Source: Marinomonas aquimarina
Lineage (GTDB): Bacteria > Pseudomonadota > Gammaproteobacteria > Pseudomonadales > Marinomonadaceae
Reading direction: 5' to 3'
DNA length: 64,000 bases
Assembly: GCF_900089755.1 (NCBI RefSeq)
Contig: NZ_FLOC01000010.1
Coordinates: 1-64,000, forward strand
Translations under genes and position numbers: made by a program
In this document: positions 1-9,686 of the stretch, one piece after another
How positions within the stretch are numbered: position 1 is the stretch's first letter
Layout of the letters: every line of letters begins with the position of its first letter
Notes under the pieces: generated by a model
What the model saw: the letters and a program-made list of their open reading frames with translations, nothing else
The model's database searches: none
What the model was told of the DNA's origin: nothing

Positions 1-117
1 TACTTAGGCAATGTAATGATGACTCCCCGAGCCAACGGCAGAAGCTAAAAAGAGCTACTTGGAGCGATGATTATCGTGCTCAATTATTGTTTGGTTAAAA
101 AGAGAACAAAGTATGCT

Positions 118-203
118 CGAGCCCTGGGACACAGCCGGGTCGTACGAGCGGGTTGTATCCCGCGATTGAAGGATTTCTTCCCCGAACAGAGTCGGGGTGT
201 ACG
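118..203 (+). repeat. Single REP/BIME-like unit (57-bp family)
   Basis: One copy of the repeat found elsewhere in the window. CGTACGAGCG begins at 141, followed by a hairpin with arms GCGGG and CCCGC, then a second hairpin near the end of the unit, and a partial foot (TGTACG) 57 bp later near 197. A partial preceding half (CAGCCGGGT) lies at about 132-140. It sits just downstream of the DUF934/cysI transcription unit. Nothing else recognisable was seen in bases 1-117. Confidence 0.8.
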
Positions 204-208
204 GGCAT

Positions 209-239
209 AAAAAAGCCGAGCTATAAGCTCGGCTTTTTT
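209..239. terminator. Bidirectional rho-independent terminator
   Basis: A 14-bp inverted repeat, AAAAAAGCCGAGCT / AGCTCGGCTTTTTT, separated by three bases. It has a run of T on either strand, and on the minus strand it ends the cysI-DUF934 unit. Confidence 0.9.
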
Positions 240-259
240 GACTCTTACAAACGTACGGA

Positions 260-739
260 TTAACCGCGACGTAGGAAGATTGGGCGTGGGTCTGCCACAT
301 CACCTTGGTAGGCAACGCTGAATGGTTTATTCAGTGTAAGCGCGATATCAAGGTTAACGTCTTCGGCAAACTCAAAGCTGTTGAAACCACAACGGATCAA
401 GTAGCCTTGCTGGTCAGCCATAAAGCCGCCTAGGGCACGGATTTCGCCGTCGTAGTTCAAGCGTTCGCGTAGAAGGCGAGCGTAGCTAAAGCCACGGCCA
501 TCCATAAAGCTTGGGAAGTTAACGCCGATCACGTCAAATTGGCTTAGATCAACGCCAGCTAGTGGCTCAACGCCTTCGCCAGCATCGATCCAGATACCTG
601 CAACTTTTCCGATGCTGTCTTGGTTATCTAGCCATTTTTGCATTGGCACGATAGCATTTTCAGTCGCTGTTGCTTCAGCGTCTTGTTGCCATACGTAAGT
701 GTTTTCGACGATCTCGCCGTTCTTAATTAGCTTTGGCAT
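260..739 (-). CDS. DUF934 family protein, sulfite reductase-associated
   Basis: A 159-residue protein of the DUF934 family, which is regularly encoded directly behind a CysI-type sulfite/nitrite reductase in proteobacteria. Its biochemical role is not established; an accessory function in sulfite reduction is inferred from context. The start is the ATG at 739, giving the family-like N-terminus MPKLIKNGEIV. A longer reading upstream would run far into cysI in another frame. The gene overlaps the end of cysI by 17 bp, so the two are almost certainly co-transcribed and translationally coupled. A strong terminator follows. The conserved central stretch of the family is seen as VIGVNFPSFMDGRGFSYARL. 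Confidence 0.88.
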   Translation of the reverse strand: MPKLIKNGEIVENTYVWQQDAEATATENAIVPMQKWLDNQDSIGKVAGIWIDAGEGVEPLAGVDLSQFDVIGVNFPSFMDGRGFSYARLLRERLNYDGEIRALGGFMADQQGYLIRCGFNSFEFAEDVNLDIALTLNKPFSVAYQGDVADPRPIFLRRG

Positions 740-2384
740 ATGCGGCCTCTTTAAACGGTGCCATTCCAATACGGCGGAAAGTATCAATAAAGCGTTCTTC
801 TTCAGTACGAGCAGAAATGTACACACCGATGATCTTTTGAACGACATCAGCAATTTGCTCTTGTGCGAAAGAAGGGCCAAGGATCTTACCGATCGATGCG
901 TCATGACCAGAAGCGCCACCTAGAGAGATTTGGTAGAACTCTTCACCTTTCTTATCAACACCTAGAACACCGATGTTACCCACGTGGTGGTGACCACATG
1001 CGTTCATACAGCCAGAGATGTTTAGATCTACTTCGCCGATGTCGTATAGGTAATCTAGGTTATCGAATGACTCTTGGATCTGCTCAGCGATCGGGATAGA
1101 TTTTGCGTTCGCTAGACCACAGTAGTCACCGCCTGGGCAACAGATCATGTCTGTTAGAAGACCTAGTGTTGGTGTTGCAAAGCCGTTTTCTTTGGCTGCT
1201 TCCCAAAGCTCGATCAATTGATCTTGGCGAACATCGGCAAGCACAAGGTTTTGCTCGTGGCTCACACGCAGCTCACTGAAGCTGTATTGGTCCGCTAGGT
1301 TAGCCGCTTTTTCCATTTGATCTGCAGTCGCATCACCTGGTGCTTGACCTGGCTTCTTAAGCGATAGCGTTACAATACGGTAGCCTGGTTTCTTGTGTTC
1401 GAACGTGTTGCGCTCGTACCAACGTGCAAAGCCATTGCTTTCAGCAAGTTTGGCGACAAGCTCAGCAGGCTGATCTTCAAGTGCTTCGTATGCAGGCTCG
1501 GTAAAGAAGCTTGCTAGACGATCGAATTCACTCATTGGAACCGTGCTTTCAGTACCACGTAGGTGTTCCCATTCAGCGTCAACGCGCTTACGGAATTCTT
1601 CGATACCTAATGCTTTCACTAGAATCTTGATACGTGCTTTGTACTTGTTGTCACGACGACCTTGTTGGTTGTAAACACGAATGATCGCGTCTAGGTAAGT
1701 CAGTAGGTCAGTGCGTGGGATAAAGTCGCAAATGGTTTCGCCGACCATTGGAGTACGGCCTAGACCACCACCAACGATGACTTTAAAACCGATTTCGCCA
1801 GCATCATTTTTCTTCAGGTGAAGACCGATGTCGTGTACTTGTGTCGCGGCACGGTCGGCAGAATCTGTCGCACATACAGCGATTTTGAATTTACGTGGTA
1901 GGAACGCAAATTCTGGGTGGAATGTAGACCATTGACGGATCAATTCACAGTAAGGGCGTGGGTCAGCAATTTCGTCTGAAATCACACCAGAGTACTGGTC
2001 AGTCGTGGTGTTACGGATACAGTTACCACTGGTTTGTACCGCGTGCATTTCCACTTCAGCAAGCTCTGCTAGGATGTCTGGCACATCTTCAAGCTTCGGC
2101 CAGTTTAACTGAAGGTTTTGACGAGTACTAAAGTGGCCGTAGCCCTTGTCATAACGACGGCTGATGTCAGCAAGCGTACGTAGTTGCTTGCTTGAAACCA
2201 TGCCGTAAGGGATCGCAACGCGTAGCATTGGAGCATAGCGCTGGATGTAAAGGCCATTTTGTAAGCGTAATGGAAGAAATTCTTCTTCTTTAAGCTCATT
2301 ATTCAGGTAGCGGCGAGTTTGGTCGCGAAATTGCGCAACACGCTCTTCCACTAGCTGCTGGTCAATTGCGTCGTATTGATACAT
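723..2384 (-). CDS. cysI: Sulfite reductase hemoprotein (nitrite/sulfite reductase family)
   Basis: The protein reduces sulfite to sulfide in cysteine biosynthesis using siroheme and a [4Fe-4S] cluster. It is 553 residues and matches the Pseudomonas-type enzyme, with N-terminal QFRDQTRRYLNNEL and LRLQNGLYIQRYAPM and two NIR/SIR ferredoxin-like repeats. The cluster/siroheme cysteines are visible as CPGGDYCG and, further on, GCMNACGHHH. The start was set at the ATG at 2384 (MYQYDAIDQ) because family members begin there. An in-frame TTG at 2435 with a better-spaced GGAA sequence would add 17 residues and cannot be excluded. No flavoprotein CysJ gene is next to it, so the electron donor is encoded elsewhere. 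CysB, encoded about 3 kb away, is the likely activator. Confidence 0.93.
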   Translation of the reverse strand: MYQYDAIDQQLVEERVAQFRDQTRRYLNNELKEEEFLPLRLQNGLYIQRYAPMLRVAIPYGMVSSKQLRTLADISRRYDKGYGHFSTRQNLQLNWPKLEDVPDILAELAEVEMHAVQTSGNCIRNTTTDQYSGVISDEIADPRPYCELIRQWSTFHPEFAFLPRKFKIAVCATDSADRAATQVHDIGLHLKKNDAGEIGFKVIVGGGLGRTPMVGETICDFIPRTDLLTYLDAIIRVYNQQGRRDNKYKARIKILVKALGIEEFRKRVDAEWEHLRGTESTVPMSEFDRLASFFTEPAYEALEDQPAELVAKLAESNGFARWYERNTFEHKKPGYRIVTLSLKKPGQAPGDATADQMEKAANLADQYSFSELRVSHEQNLVLADVRQDQLIELWEAAKENGFATPTLGLLTDMICCPGGDYCGLANAKSIPIAEQIQESFDNLDYLYDIGEVDLNISGCMNACGHHHVGNIGVLGVDKKGEEFYQISLGGASGHDASIGKILGPSFAQEQIADVVQKIIGVYISARTEEERFIDTFRRIGMAPFKEAAYAKAN

Positions 2385-2616
2385 AAAAGACTGAACCGTT
2401 GTTGTATAAATTCTTAGGTAGTCTAAATTTACCAAAATTCCTTTATTCCTAAAATGAATATTTATCTATATCTTTAAAAATAAATCGACTAACCACTGTG
2501 TCCTTAAATCTCAATTACGAAAAAATACCTTAGTTTTTTACTAGGTCTTCTGTTTTACGGTGAGAGTGCGGTAACATAACGAGATAGACACATCACACGT
2601 TCCATTAAGGGTGAGT

Positions 2617-3198
2617 ATGAACATTACGATTACAGATAGTGCGCAGGAATATTTGTCTGGTTTGCTGGATAAGCAAGGCGTTGAAGGCATGGCCGTGCGT
2701 ATCTTTATTCAACAACCTGGTACACCGTATGCGGAAACATGTCTTGCATACTGCCGTCCAGAGGAAGTGATCTTTACGGATGAAATCTTAGATCTACCAA
2801 AACTGCGTGTTTACATGGAAGCGCAATCCGTGCCGTTCCTAGACGAAGCGTTTGTTGACTACGCGACAGAAAAAATGGGCGGACAACTGACCATCAAAGC
2901 GCCAAACGCTAAGATGCCAAAGGTAAACGCAGACAGCCCAATTGAAGATCAAATCAATTACGTACTTTATTCAGATATCAACCCAAGCCTAGCGGCCCAC
3001 GGTGGCGAAGTGAAGTTGGTTGAAGTGCTTGAAGGTGGTGTTGCAGTACTTCAGTTTGGCGGTGGCTGCCAAGGCTGTAGTGCAGTGGATCTAACGCTGA
3101 AAGAAGGCGTTGAGAAAACCTTAGTCGATAAAGTGCCTGGCCTAACTGCAGTAAAAGATGCTACCGATCACACGGTGACGGATAACGCCTTTATGTAA
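2617..3198 (+). CDS. nfuA: Fe/S biogenesis protein NfuA
   Basis: A scaffold/carrier that delivers [4Fe-4S] clusters to apo-enzymes. It is 193 residues, the usual length, with an N-terminal degenerate A-type (HesB-like) domain and a C-terminal Nfu domain. The cluster-binding CxxC is C151-Q-G-C154 in [12 protein letters not shown]. The start is ATG 2617; an upstream in-frame GTG at 2611 sits immediately after the AAGGG ribosome-binding site and is too close. The gene is divergent from cysI, whose product is itself an Fe-S protein. A bidirectional terminator separates it from the DAHP synthase. Confidence 0.95.
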   Translation: MNITITDSAQEYLSGLLDKQGVEGMAVRIFIQQPGTPYAETCLAYCRPEEVIFTDEILDLPKLRVYMEAQSVPFLDEAFVDYATEKMGGQLTIKAPNAKMPKVNADSPIEDQINYVLYSDINPSLAAHGGEVKLVEVLEGGVAVLQFGGGCQGCSAVDLTLKEGVEKTLVDKVPGLTAVKDATDHTVTDNAFM

Positions 3199-3222
3199 TT
3201 TGCAGCTTCGCAAAAAAGACAT

Positions 3223-3254
3223 AAAAAAATGGAGCCAAATGGCTCCATTTTTTT
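3223..3254. terminator. Bidirectional terminator between nfuA and DAHP synthase
   Basis: A perfect 14-bp inverted repeat (ATGGAGCC / GGCTCCAT core) with a four-base loop, flanked by seven A and seven T. It serves the two converging genes. Confidence 0.92.
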
Positions 3255-3269
3255 ACTCAATGCGCCCCG

Positions 3270-4346
3270 TTAAGCACGCGGGCGTTTTGGTAGAACATTT
3301 TTTAGTGTTTCTGCCATTTCAAGAAGCGTTTTCTCTGTCGCTTCCCAATCGATGCAAGCATCAGTAATGGATACACCGTACTCAAGATCGCTAATGTTCG
3401 CTGGCACTTTTTGATTGCCCCAACCAATGTTACTTTCGATCATTAGACCCATGATAGAGTTATTGCCTTCCACGATTTGACGCGTAGCGTCCAAGGCAAC
3501 TTCTGGCTGACGCTCAGGCTTTTTAGCAGAGTTCTCGTGAGAGCAATCTACCATGATGTTGTGTTTAAGACCGGCTTTGGTTAATTCAGCTTCGCTGGCT
3601 GCAACGTGCTCAGCACTGTAGTTCGGTAGTCCATTGCCGCCGCGTAATACCAGGTGGCCGTACTCGTTACCCTTGGTGTTAACGATGGTCACTTGACCGC
3701 CTTCATTAATACCTAGGAAGGAGTGTGGGTGAGACACAGACTGCATCGCGTTGACTGCAACCGTCATCGAACCATCAGTACCGTTTTTGAAGCCCACTGG
3801 ACCTGATAGGCCAGAGGCCATTTCACGGTGAGTTTGCGACTCTGTGGTACGGGCACCGATAGCGGACCAGCTAATAAGGTCTTGGTAGTACTGTGGTGAA
3901 ATAGGATCTAATGCTTCGGTTGCTAGCGGTAGGCCTAGTTCAGAAAGGTCTACAAGTAGCTTACGCGCAATACGCATGCCCTTATTGATATCAAAGGTAC
4001 CGTCTAGGTTTGGGTCATTGATTAGGCCTTTCCAACCAACCGTCGTGCGTGGTTTTTCAAAGTAGGCACGCATAACGATGTAGAGAGAATCGCTCACTTT
4101 TTCAGACAGTACTTTTAGACGACGTGCGTAGTCTAGTGCGGCTTCTGGATCATGAATTGAACAAGGACCAATCACGATGGCTAAGCGGTGGTCTTTACCG
4201 TCCATGATGTTTTTGATTACATCACGTGAACGTGCAATCTGCTCACGGATGTCATTGTTCAAAGGCAGTTCTTGTTTTAGCTCTTGTGGCGTTACCAAAG
4301 AACTGAAGGAGGCAATGTTTAAGTCCTCTAAACGCGAATCACTCAT
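3270..4346 (-). CDS. aroG: 3-deoxy-7-phosphoheptulonate (DAHP) synthase, class I
   Basis: It condenses phosphoenolpyruvate and erythrose-4-phosphate, the first step of the shikimate pathway for aromatic amino acids. The protein is 358 residues, typical of the AroF/AroG/AroH class, with the conserved AIVIGPCSIHDP, YFEKPRTTVGWKG and GARTTESQTHRE stretches and a metal-site motif MVDCSHENS. The family assignment is secure. Which aromatic amino acid inhibits this isozyme cannot be read with confidence, so the symbol marks the family only. It is monocistronic, with a terminator beyond its end. No TyrR box was recognised in the roughly 200 bp upstream. Confidence 0.93.
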   Translation of the reverse strand: MSDSRLEDLNIASFSSLVTPQELKQELPLNNDIREQIARSRDVIKNIMDGKDHRLAIVIGPCSIHDPEAALDYARRLKVLSEKVSDSLYIVMRAYFEKPRTTVGWKGLINDPNLDGTFDINKGMRIARKLLVDLSELGLPLATEALDPISPQYYQDLISWSAIGARTTESQTHREMASGLSGPVGFKNGTDGSMTVAVNAMQSVSHPHSFLGINEGGQVTIVNTKGNEYGHLVLRGGNGLPNYSAEHVAASEAELTKAGLKHNIMVDCSHENSAKKPERQPEVALDATRQIVEGNNSIMGLMIESNIGWGNQKVPANISDLEYGVSITDACIDWEATEKTLLEMAETLKNVLPKRPRA

Positions 4347-4493
4347 CTCTCTAATTTCCTAATATAACTTTTTGTGCAATGTAGTTGCTTGTTTTTTTAT
4401 GTGACAGCAACAGTACATGGTTTTCTGGTAAGAATGAAGGGTCTTTAGAAAGAAAAGTGATAAAAATTTAGTTTGAAAGACAGGATAGAAATG

Positions 4494-4521
4494 AAAAAGG
4501 CACCCATGCTTGGATGCCTTT
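4494..4521 (-). terminator. Terminator after the TauE-type exporter
   Basis: On the minus strand, AAAGGCATCC and GGGTGCCTTTTT form a stem with one G-U pair and end in a T run, directly downstream of the exporter gene. Confidence 0.75.
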
Positions 4522-4546
4522 AGTATATCGCTACACTCTAAGGGTA

Positions 4547-5308
4547 TTAGAAGAACAAATATTTCACGCCAAAGCTGGCAAGAGCGGTTGCTAATACCGG
4601 TTGAAGTACCTTGTTGGGTACAAAGGAAGCAACTTTAGTACCGACATAAATCGCTGGAATCGAGCCAAGCAATAGACCAGCGAGTAGGTTGTAATCGATG
4701 TTGCCAAGGAACACGTGACCAATACCCGCTACCAGCGTTAATGGAACAGCGTGCGCTAAGTCAGTACCAACGACGTTGCGCGCTTGCATAGCTGGGAAGA
4801 GCAGCATCATCATTGCTGTGCCCAATGCACCGGCACCCACAGAGGTTAGGGTAACAAATACACCCAACACCAAGCCACAGATGAAAATGGCTGTAGAGCC
4901 TTGCTTGGCTGATAAATTAGGCTTTAATAGACCGTGTAGGCGTTTACGGAAAATAATGACCACCGCTGTCACGATTAGCATTAAGCCAAGCGTACCTGTG
5001 AGCAAATGCTGATAGTGCTCTGGGTGCTCGAAATTCGACAGCGCCCAGACAGTAACAAAGGAAGCGGGTAAGCTGCCTGCTGCCATGGCACCCATAATGC
5101 GCCAATTAACATTGCCTCGTTTAGCATGCATTACCACGCCAGTACTTTTGGCAATGCCTGCGTATAATAAGTCTGTACCGATCGCAATGTGGGGCGGAAA
5201 GCCAAACATAAGAAGAAGAGGGGTCATTAACGAGCCGCCACCAACACCCGTAATTCCTACTGCTAAGCCAACACCAATGCCGGCCATAATGTACCAAATA
5301 AAATCCAT
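4547..5308 (-). CDS. TauE/SafE family sulfite/sulfonate exporter
   Basis: A 253-residue inner-membrane protein of the TauE/SafE (DUF81) family. It shows two internally similar halves, each with a glycine-rich motif (GITGVGGGSLMTPLL near the N-terminus and LTSVGAGALGTAMMMLL in the second half), and about seven to eight hydrophobic segments. Members export sulfite, sulfoacetate or related anions. The substrate here is inferred from position: it is divergent from cysB and 2 kb from cysI, which suggests relief from excess sulfite or a related sulfur compound. It has its own terminator, and its promoter probably lies in the 112-bp gap shared with cysB. Confidence 0.85.
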   Translation of the reverse strand: MDFIWYIMAGIGVGLAVGITGVGGGSLMTPLLLMFGFPPHIAIGTDLLYAGIAKSTGVVMHAKRGNVNWRIMGAMAAGSLPASFVTVWALSNFEHPEHYQHLLTGTLGLMLIVTAVVIIFRKRLHGLLKPNLSAKQGSTAIFICGLVLGVFVTLTSVGAGALGTAMMMLLFPAMQARNVVGTDLAHAVPLTLVAGIGHVFLGNIDYNLLAGLLLGSIPAIYVGTKVASFVPNKVLQPVLATALASFGVKYLFF

Positions 5309-5402
5309 TGTTTTTCATCTAAGTGAGATTAATGTTGGCAACCATAGAGCTTTTTTACTATTCTATAAAGTAATATTTTTTTATGTTTTTAACTCTTTTT
5401 AG

Positions 5403-6395
<993 letters not shown>

Positions 6396-6409
6396 TCATT
6401 ATCGCAACG

Positions 6410-6439
6410 AAAAAGGAGAGCCCAGCTCTCCTTTTTTTT
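6410..6439. terminator. Terminator after cysB
   Basis: AAAAAGGAGAGC and GCTCTCCTTTTTTTT form a 12-bp stem with a three-base loop and T runs on both strands. It lies between cysB and the converging ATP-grasp gene. Confidence 0.92.
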
Positions 6440-6459
6440 GCTAATTGCCTAGTGCTAGG

Positions 6460-7254
6460 CTAGATGGCCTGGACGTTCGATAAGTCTTGTGGTTGATGCT
6501 TAGTCAGATAATTCATTATGCCGATATCTGCGCTTTGCTGAAGATCGCGCACACCTTGGTTACCAAAAATACGATTAAATTCGATCAGGTAAGGAATGGA
6601 TCCGACCATAGCCACATCAAAGCCGCCATGATCGATACCTAAGGTGGTCGCAACAAACTCCACTAAGTCTAATGCCTCTTTTGGTATCAAGGCTACTTCC
6701 ACCTGCCCACCTTGGCTGATGTTATTGTAGAACCCTTGTTCCGCTTGCAAACGCCAATAGCCACTGACTACTTCGTTACCGACCCAGACAATTCGAAGAT
6801 CACGATCAATGGGTAAGAACTCTTGCGCGTAGATGACCGGTGATTTTTCTAGATAGTCGCGCCATTGAACTGGGTTGTCGATCAAAAACACCCCATTGCC
6901 CATGCTGCTGCGTGGGATTTTGGCCACGAATGGTGTTGGCATGACATCCCAAATTCGATCAGCTTCATAAGGCGTGTTGCCGCAAATCTCGGTATAAGGG
7001 TGATTGGTCGGGATGATGGTCATAAAAGTCCGAGTCATTTCAACTTTATCATGACCAATCATATAGGACGCCAGGCTTGGGAAAATTCGTTTCTTTAGTC
7101 CATGAACCAATGCATTAAGCTGCCAATACTCGGGGAAAAGTACCCAATCTGCTTCACGAATGATGTCTAAATGCGCATACATGTTCTCTGGTTTGATGTA
7201 GTGCACATTTGGTAGATGAAGCGTTCTTAAAGCATCAAAAGAAACAATTTTCAC
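6460..7254 (-). CDS. ATP-grasp domain protein, RimK-like, function unknown
   Basis: A 264-residue protein with the ATP-grasp fold. Recognisable parts are the nucleotide-binding stretch PFVAKIPRSSMGNGVF, the central YAQEFLPIDRDLRIVWVG, and a metal-binding end IEFNRIFGNQGV. The family ligates a carboxylate to an amine or thiol using ATP; the substrate here cannot be inferred. The start chosen is GTG 7254 (reading MKIVSFDALRTLHLP) with AGAGG upstream. Another in-frame GTG at 7311 would add a poorly conserved-looking extension. The gene stands alone, convergent with cysB. Confidence 0.7.
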   Translation of the reverse strand: MKIVSFDALRTLHLPNVHYIKPENMYAHLDIIREADWVLFPEYWQLNALVHGLKKRIFPSLASYMIGHDKVEMTRTFMTIIPTNHPYTEICGNTPYEADRIWDVMPTPFVAKIPRSSMGNGVFLIDNPVQWRDYLEKSPVIYAQEFLPIDRDLRIVWVGNEVVSGYWRLQAEQGFYNNISQGGQVEVALIPKEALDLVEFVATTLGIDHGGFDVAMVGSIPYLIEFNRIFGNQGVRDLQQSADIGIMNYLTKHQPQDLSNVQAI

Positions 7255-7415
7255 GGCCGTTAGCCTCTGTATTAAACACCGCGAGATAATAAGACTAGTT
7301 GTACAATTCACAAAGCATTATTTGCGCTACACAGCGTGATTAAGAGCAAAATTAGGCTGTCGTTAAAAGCGTATCGTTTTGCAGAAATATGTCACGAGCG
7401 TGATAATGAAGCCAG

Positions 7416-7432
7416 CTTAAGGAAAGCTTAAT
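7416..7432 (+). promoter_or_regulatory. PmrA/QseB-type response regulator box
   Basis: CTTAAG-N5-CTTAAT matches the known PmrA/BasR (and QseB) consensus YTTAAK-N5-YTTAAK exactly, with an 11-bp repeat period. It lies about 110 bp upstream of the response regulator gene at 7544, which encodes a protein of that subfamily, so it is probably an autoregulatory site. A further CTTAAG hexamer lies near 7470, and an imperfect palindrome TCACG-AG-CGTGA lies at 7392-7403. Confidence 0.6.
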
Positions 7433-7543
7433 TTTGTGTCGTTAGATTGAAGTAGATGGAGCTAAAACAGACTTAAGATGGTGTTATCTATATGGCTGTA
7501 TTTTTAGTTGCTCTTGTTTATTCACGCGTTTAGGTAGTTGCAT

Positions 7544-8212
7544 ATGAGAATTTTGTTAGTAGAAGATGACTTGTCTTTGGGGGATGGTCTTTGTATTGCT
7601 TTGCGCAGGGAGGGCTTTACCACGGACTGGCTAACAGATGGTGTACAAGCGCTGCAGGCAGTAACGCAAGAAGCCTTCGACCTAGTCATACTCGATTTAG
7701 GCCTGCCTAGAATGGACGGTATTAGCGTACTCACAAAAATCCGAGAAAAAAACATCGATATTCCTGTGTTGGTGTTAACGGCTCGCGATGGTGTTGAGGA
7801 TCGAGTAGGTGGGTTGAACGCTGGCGCGGACGATTATGTGGTCAAGCCGTTTGATTTGGTCGAGGTGATTGCACGGATTCGAGCCATTGTTAGGCGCTCA
7901 AAAGGGCGTGCGGTCAGTGTTATACAACATGGCGATATCGCCTTATATCCCGATGAGATGCAAGTACAATACAAGCAACAAGACATTGCGTTGACCCGTC
8001 GTGAATTTGCCTTACTGTCAGAATTGATTTCTCGCCCTGGCCATGTCTGTACCCGGGATGCTTTGGTGCAATCACTGTATGGCTGGGGAGAAGAAGTGGA
8101 GAGCAATGCTTTAGAAGTGCATGTTCATCACTTGCGCAAGAAGTTCTTTCCTGAATTGATACGAACCATTCGCGGTGTCGGATACGTCACCGAAAAGCCT
8201 GTGGGAGAGTAG
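7544..8212 (+). CDS. OmpR-family response regulator, QseB/PmrA-like
   Basis: A 222-residue two-component response regulator. The N-terminal receiver has the acidic pair in LLVEDD, the phospho-acceptor aspartate in LVILDLGLPRMDG, and the conserved lysine in DDYVVKPFD. The C-terminal winged-helix DNA-binding domain includes LTRREFALLSELISRPG and RTIRGVGYV. Start ATG 7544 is preferred over the in-frame TTG two codons earlier. The stop is followed after three bases by the cognate sensor kinase. A PmrA-type box lies upstream. The subfamily most resembles QseB/PmrA/TctD regulators, and its signal is unknown. Confidence 0.9.
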   Translation: MRILLVEDDLSLGDGLCIALRREGFTTDWLTDGVQALQAVTQEAFDLVILDLGLPRMDGISVLTKIREKNIDIPVLVLTARDGVEDRVGGLNAGADDYVVKPFDLVEVIARIRAIVRRSKGRAVSVIQHGDIALYPDEMQVQYKQQDIALTRREFALLSELISRPGHVCTRDALVQSLYGWGEEVESNALEVHVHHLRKKFFPELIRTIRGVGYVTEKPVGE

Positions 8213-8215
8213 TAC

Positions 8216-9616
8216 TTGCTGTCAATATTACAAAAGAAACTGCCGAATTCGATTCGCCAAAGAACGCTGATTATGGTGATGTCAGTGTTTGCCTTTACCA
8301 GTATTTTGCTGGGGGTCGTTGGTGTGATCGCAGCGAACCATGAGGTGGAAGAGCTGTTTGATGCACGTCTTGCGCAACAGGCTCGTCTATTGCTGCATCT
8401 TTCCAATGATGACATGGAGATCGGAAAAAATTCCCCCACGTTTGTATATCCGAAAGCAGTGGCAGAGCTGGAGGAGTATCATTTGTCGGATGTAGGCCAT
8501 CATTACGAGAGCAAAATTTATTTTAGAATATGGCGTAATGGCGACGTTGTCGTTGCTTCCGAAGATTTGAATATCGAACCTCAAATTAACGAAGGCAATG
8601 GTTTTGGTTACGCAGACAGTGGGGCGTATGAGTGGCGTACATTTGAGTTAAAAGCGACTTCCGAGGAAGGCAACATTTCGACAATTATAGTGGCTGAACG
8701 GTCAGATGTCCGTGGTGAAATGGTAACAGAAATCGTGCTTAACTCTGTGTTACCAGAAGTGATTGGCTGGCCGCTAATTGCCATTTTAGTTTGGATGGCG
8801 GTAAGTCTCGGTTTAGAGCCTTTGAAGCAACTGACAAGCCGCATAAAACTGATTGAGCCATCCCAATTAAAGCCTGTCAGTATTGAAAATATGCCTCAGG
8901 AATTAGCGCCAGTTCAGCAAGCGATTAACACTCTGCTGCTGTCGATCGATGAATTGATGGCTCGAGAAAAGCGCTGGATCGCCGATGCGGCCCATGAGCT
9001 GCGCACACCGTTGGCGGTGTTACGTTTGCATGCACAAAACGCTGAATCAGCCGAAACGGATGCCGAGCGTCAACACGCCCTTAAGCAATTACAGAGTGGT
9101 GTCGATCGCAGCACACGGATTGTTGCTCAATTACTTTCCTACGCACGTATTGAAAGTCAGCTGCAAGCGTCTGAGCATGCGCCAATTGACGTTTTAAAAG
9201 CGACACGACAGATCGTCGCCGATCTCTATCCAGTGGTTTGGCAGCGCCAAATCACCATCGAGATCAACGAGGATCAAGACGGATTAATGTTGCCCATCGA
9301 AGCAAGTCATTTCGAAGTGATCTTGCAAAACCTGATTTCTAATGCGCTTAAATTTACGCCTGAGGGTGGCGCCATCTACATCGATTGGCATACTCAGGAA
9401 GGCGGCTTAGTATTTGAATTTAAAGACACTGGCGCAGGGCTTGAAGAAGCTGAAATAGAACGATTAACTGAGCGCTTTTACCGTGGTAGTGACCAATCTG
9501 GTGCAGGACTTGGACTATCCATCGTGGCCACATTGACTAAATATTATGGTGCGCGACTTACTTTTGCTAATAATGAACCATCTGGCTTGATTGTACGCAT
9601 ATTCTTTCCGTTGTAA
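8216..9616 (+). CDS. Sensor histidine kinase, QseC/PmrB-like
   Basis: The partner kinase of the preceding regulator, 466 residues, starting at a TTG three bases after the regulator stop, with GGGAG upstream. Residues about 18-40 form the first membrane segment. A periplasmic sensor of about 140 residues follows (2CSK_N-like start HEVEELFDARLAQQARLLL), then a second segment near LPEVIGWPLIAILVWMAVSL. The H-box is DAAHELRTPLAVLRL with the phospho-histidine at about H260, followed by the N-box LISNALKFTPEGG and the glycine boxes DTGAGL and GAGLGLSIV. All catalytic motifs are intact. The ligand is not evident. Confidence 0.9.
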   Translation: MLSILQKKLPNSIRQRTLIMVMSVFAFTSILLGVVGVIAANHEVEELFDARLAQQARLLLHLSNDDMEIGKNSPTFVYPKAVAELEEYHLSDVGHHYESKIYFRIWRNGDVVVASEDLNIEPQINEGNGFGYADSGAYEWRTFELKATSEEGNISTIIVAERSDVRGEMVTEIVLNSVLPEVIGWPLIAILVWMAVSLGLEPLKQLTSRIKLIEPSQLKPVSIENMPQELAPVQQAINTLLLSIDELMAREKRWIADAAHELRTPLAVLRLHAQNAESAETDAERQHALKQLQSGVDRSTRIVAQLLSYARIESQLQASEHAPIDVLKATRQIVADLYPVVWQRQITIEINEDQDGLMLPIEASHFEVILQNLISNALKFTPEGGAIYIDWHTQEGGLVFEFKDTGAGLEEAEIERLTERFYRGSDQSGAGLGLSIVATLTKYYGARLTFANNEPSGLIVRIFFPL

Positions 9617-9620
9617 TTTA

Positions 9621-9635
9621 GTGTGCTAAGCACAC
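9621..9635. other. Perfect 15-bp inverted repeat after the sensor kinase
   Basis: GTGTGCT-A-AGCACAC lies just after the kinase stop and about 50 bp before the ZIP-like gene. There is no T run, so it is not a convincing terminator. It could be a weak stem-loop or an operator. Confidence 0.4.
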
Positions 9636-9686
9636 CTCTAATACCAGTATCCTTGTGATTGAGGTGTCTCGTGGAAGGAGAAAGTC

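Noticed and set aside
55-315. 86-codon open frame on the minus strand
   Set aside because: It crosses a repeat unit and a terminator and overlaps the end of the DUF934 gene.
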